Shown here piece after piece: positions 4,434 to 6,054 of a stretch of DNA of 6,054 bases (within the stretch, counting starts at the first letter, position 1; every line of letters begins with the position of its first letter). The DNA is from Gammaproteobacteria bacterium UBA3067 (GTDB taxonomy: Bacteria; Pseudomonadota; Gammaproteobacteria; Pseudomonadales; UBA3067), in the NCBI GenBank assembly GCA_002366835.1, contig DFBZ01000066.1, positions 1-6,054 of the forward strand, given 5' to 3'. Position numbers and translations under genes: made by a program. Under the pieces are notes generated by a model. That model was given only the letters and a program-made list of their open reading frames with translations, searched no databases and had not been told where the DNA came from.

Positions 4434-5966
4434 GTGGAAAAAGATTCTCTAGTGCAACGATTTTTAAACAAGGTAGAAGGTTGGGGTAATGCCCTACCTC
4501 ATCCCTCCACCTTGTTTGTTTATCTTTCTTTGATGGTGATTGTCTTGTCATCGTTGGGGAGTTTATCGGGCTTATCTGCGCTGCACCCTTTAAGCGGAAA
4601 AGAGGTGGCGGCGGTGAACCTGTTGAGCGCTAGCGGGTTACAGCAGATTCTTGGCAGCATGGTGTCTAACTTTACCGGTTTTGCACCGGTGGGGCCGGTG
4701 CTGGTGGTGATGCTGGGTTTAGGTATCGCCGAGCGTTCGGGTTTAATTCACACCTGCTTGCGCCTGGTGGTTTTGAAAGCGCCGGCAAACTCCCTAACGT
4801 TTATCGTGGTGCTGACCGGCGTCTTGTCGAGTATTGCCGTGGACTCAGGTTATGTGGTGATGATCCCCTTGGCAGCATTGATATTCCTTGCTGCAGGGCG
4901 TCATCCTTTAGCGGGCATTGCGGCCTGTTTTGCAGGTGTTTCCGGTGGTTTTAGCGCCAACCTGCTGGTGGGGCCGGTGGATGCCATATTGGGCGGAATA
5001 AGTACAGAGGCGGCGCAATTGCTTGAGCCGACCTACGAAGTCAGTGCTACCGGCAATTACTATTTTATTATTGCCTCAACCTTCCTCATTGCGACTTTAG
5101 CCACCTGGGTGACAGAGCGTTATATCGTGCCGCTGCTGGGTGAGTATAAGCAGGGTGATCAGGAAGAAGAGATAGCGCCCGAGTCTCTTGAAATCTCCAC
5201 AGAGGAAAGCAAGGCACTGGGTTTATCTTTATCTGTAGGAGGCTTGATCGTTCTTGTGGTGCTGGCGGGTTTGATTCCCGAAAACGGTTTTTTGCGCCAT
5301 CCAGAAACGGGGGGCATTATCAAGTCGCCCTTTATGTCGGGGTTGATTGCCTTAATTGCCCTGTCTGCTGGTTTGATGGGCTTGGTGTTTGGTTGGGCAT
5401 CTGGGCGTTTCGAAAGTAATCATGATGTGGTGGTAAGCATGGAAGAAACTATGTCCACCATGGCCACTTATATCGTATTAATGTTTTTTGCCGCCCAGTT
5501 TGTTAGCTATTTTAGCTGGACCAACCTAGGGCTAATTACGGCAATTAAAGGCGCCGGTTTGCTCAAGGCCAGCGGTTTGGGGGCGATTCCCCTGATGATT
5601 TTATTCGTCACGTTTTGTGCGTTTGCAAATCTTCTGATCGGTAGCGCTTCGGCTAAGTGGGCGATTATGGCACCCATATTTATTCCCATGTTTATGCTGT
5701 TGGGCATTGCCCCTGAAACAGTGCAAGCGGCTTATCGTGTTGGGGACAGCTCCACCAATATTATTACCCCTTTGATGCCTTATTTTGCGTTGGTATACGC
5801 ATTTATGCGACGTTACGACAAACAAGCGGGAATGGGTACGATTATCACTCTGATGCTTCCTTACTCTCTGGTATTTCTTGCTGGCTGGGGGGTAATGCTG
5901 AGCATCTGGATTGCTACGGGGGCACCGTTAGGGCCGGATGGTTCACTATTTTTGGACTTGAAATAG
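4434..5966 (+). CDS. abgT: AbgT/MtrF-family transporter
   Basis: 510 residues from the GTG at 4434 (526 from the TTG at 4386), against about 508 for E. coli AbgT. A multi-pass inner-membrane protein that either takes up p-aminobenzoyl-glutamate or exports sulfonamide-type antimetabolites, driven by an ion gradient; sequence alone does not separate these. In 526-numbering, signatures are WGNALPHP (33-40), AVDSGYVVM (151-159), SANLLVGPVDA (190-200), SAKWAIMAPIF (422-432) and GDSSTNIITPLMPY (453-466). D199, S422, W425, P443, R451, D454 and P462 appear to correspond to the residues I recall as essential in gonococcal MtrF, at a nearly constant offset. Residues about 252-275 form an acidic cytoplasmic loop (QEEEIAPESLE). 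There is no adjacent abgA/abgB hydrolase gene, unlike the E. coli operon. No convincing terminator follows the stop. Confidence 0.93.
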   Translation: MEKDSLVQRFLNKVEGWGNALPHPSTLFVYLSLMVIVLSSLGSLSGLSALHPLSGKEVAAVNLLSASGLQQILGSMVSNFTGFAPVGPVLVVMLGLGIAERSGLIHTCLRLVVLKAPANSLTFIVVLTGVLSSIAVDSGYVVMIPLAALIFLAAGRHPLAGIAACFAGVSGGFSANLLVGPVDAILGGISTEAAQLLEPTYEVSATGNYYFIIASTFLIATLATWVTERYIVPLLGEYKQGDQEEEIAPESLEISTEESKALGLSLSVGGLIVLVVLAGLIPENGFLRHPETGGIIKSPFMSGLIALIALSAGLMGLVFGWASGRFESNHDVVVSMEETMSTMATYIVLMFFAAQFVSYFSWTNLGLITAIKGAGLLKASGLGAIPLMILFVTFCAFANLLIGSASAKWAIMAPIFIPMFMLLGIAPETVQAAYRVGDSSTNIITPLMPYFALVYAFMRRYDKQAGMGTIITLMLPYSLVFLAGWGVMLSIWIATGAPLGPDGSLFLDLK

Positions 5967-6054
5967 AATTTGCTCTGAAGAGGTTTTTTCTTGCAATGAC
6001 TACGCTCTTACCAATATTCTCCGCAACCCCGTATTTTTAATCGATCTAATTTTA
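5967..6054 (+). other. Downstream flank, nothing certain
   Basis: The 88 bases after the transporter stop contain a 14-codon ORF (5996-6040) whose frame reads KRFFLAMTTLLPIFSATPYF before a TAA. This resembles a signal peptide but is closed at once. A three-base-pair stem before six T (5973-5989) is too weak to call a terminator. Confidence 0.3.

Noticed and set aside
5507..5825. Two minus-strand frames inside abgT
   Set aside because: They lie across the most conserved part of the transporter (W425 to P462) and read as shadows of it.
5973..5989. Terminator for abgT
   Set aside because: Only three base pairs (CTC/GAG) before six T, too weak for an intrinsic terminator. The real end may lie beyond the window.
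5996..6040. Signal-peptide-like ORF after abgT
   Set aside because: Only 14 codons before a stop and poor ribosome binding site spacing. The resemblance of a short hydrophobic stretch to a signal peptide is not enough.

Overview
The window looks like ordinary chromosome from a marine-type gammaproteobacterium of moderate GC. This placement is an inference from the style of the proteins (a QmcA/NfeD pair, an AbgT-family transporter, an orphan response regulator with a long C-terminal region). No rRNA, tRNA, CRISPR array, transposase or integrase is visible.

Layout, left to right. (1) 1-783 (+): the 3' part of a radical SAM protein gene, cut by the window edge just after where its cluster-binding cysteines should lie. 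(2) 784-1146: a convergent intergenic stretch. It holds a protein-like relic split between two frames (785-956), a branched fold-back element (950-1059) whose outer boxes resemble an integron attC site, and a long imperfect hairpin (1056-1114). (3) 1147-2247 (-): a response regulator with an N-terminal receiver domain and an uncharacterised C-terminal part. (4) 2248-2472: its probable promoter, a possible 33-residue ORF on the other strand, and a perfect 12-bp inverted repeat just behind the SPFH gene. (5) 2473-3324 and 3351-3803 (-): an operon of nfeD-like then qmcA-like genes, a membrane-quality-control or lipid-microdomain pair. (6) 3804-3972: an intergenic stretch with a convincing rightward intrinsic terminator but no annotated rightward gene to end. 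(7) 3973-4296 (-): a 107-residue protein of unknown function. (8) 4434-5966 (+): an AbgT/MtrF-family transporter, divergent from the previous gene, with a perfect TATAAT upstream.

How the genes relate. Only the nfeD/qmcA pair is a clear functional unit: NfeD-like proteins are membrane partners of SPFH scaffold proteins. The response regulator is separated from that operon by about 220 bases with its own promoter-like sequence, and no histidine kinase is present. The transporter probably moves p-aminobenzoyl-glutamate or exports folate-pathway antimetabolites.

No complete undescribed multi-gene system is evident. The best leads are in the gaps: the attC-like or structured-RNA element at 950-1114, the orphan rightward terminator with an 11-codon ORF ahead of it at 3838-3927, and the unassigned output region of the response regulator.
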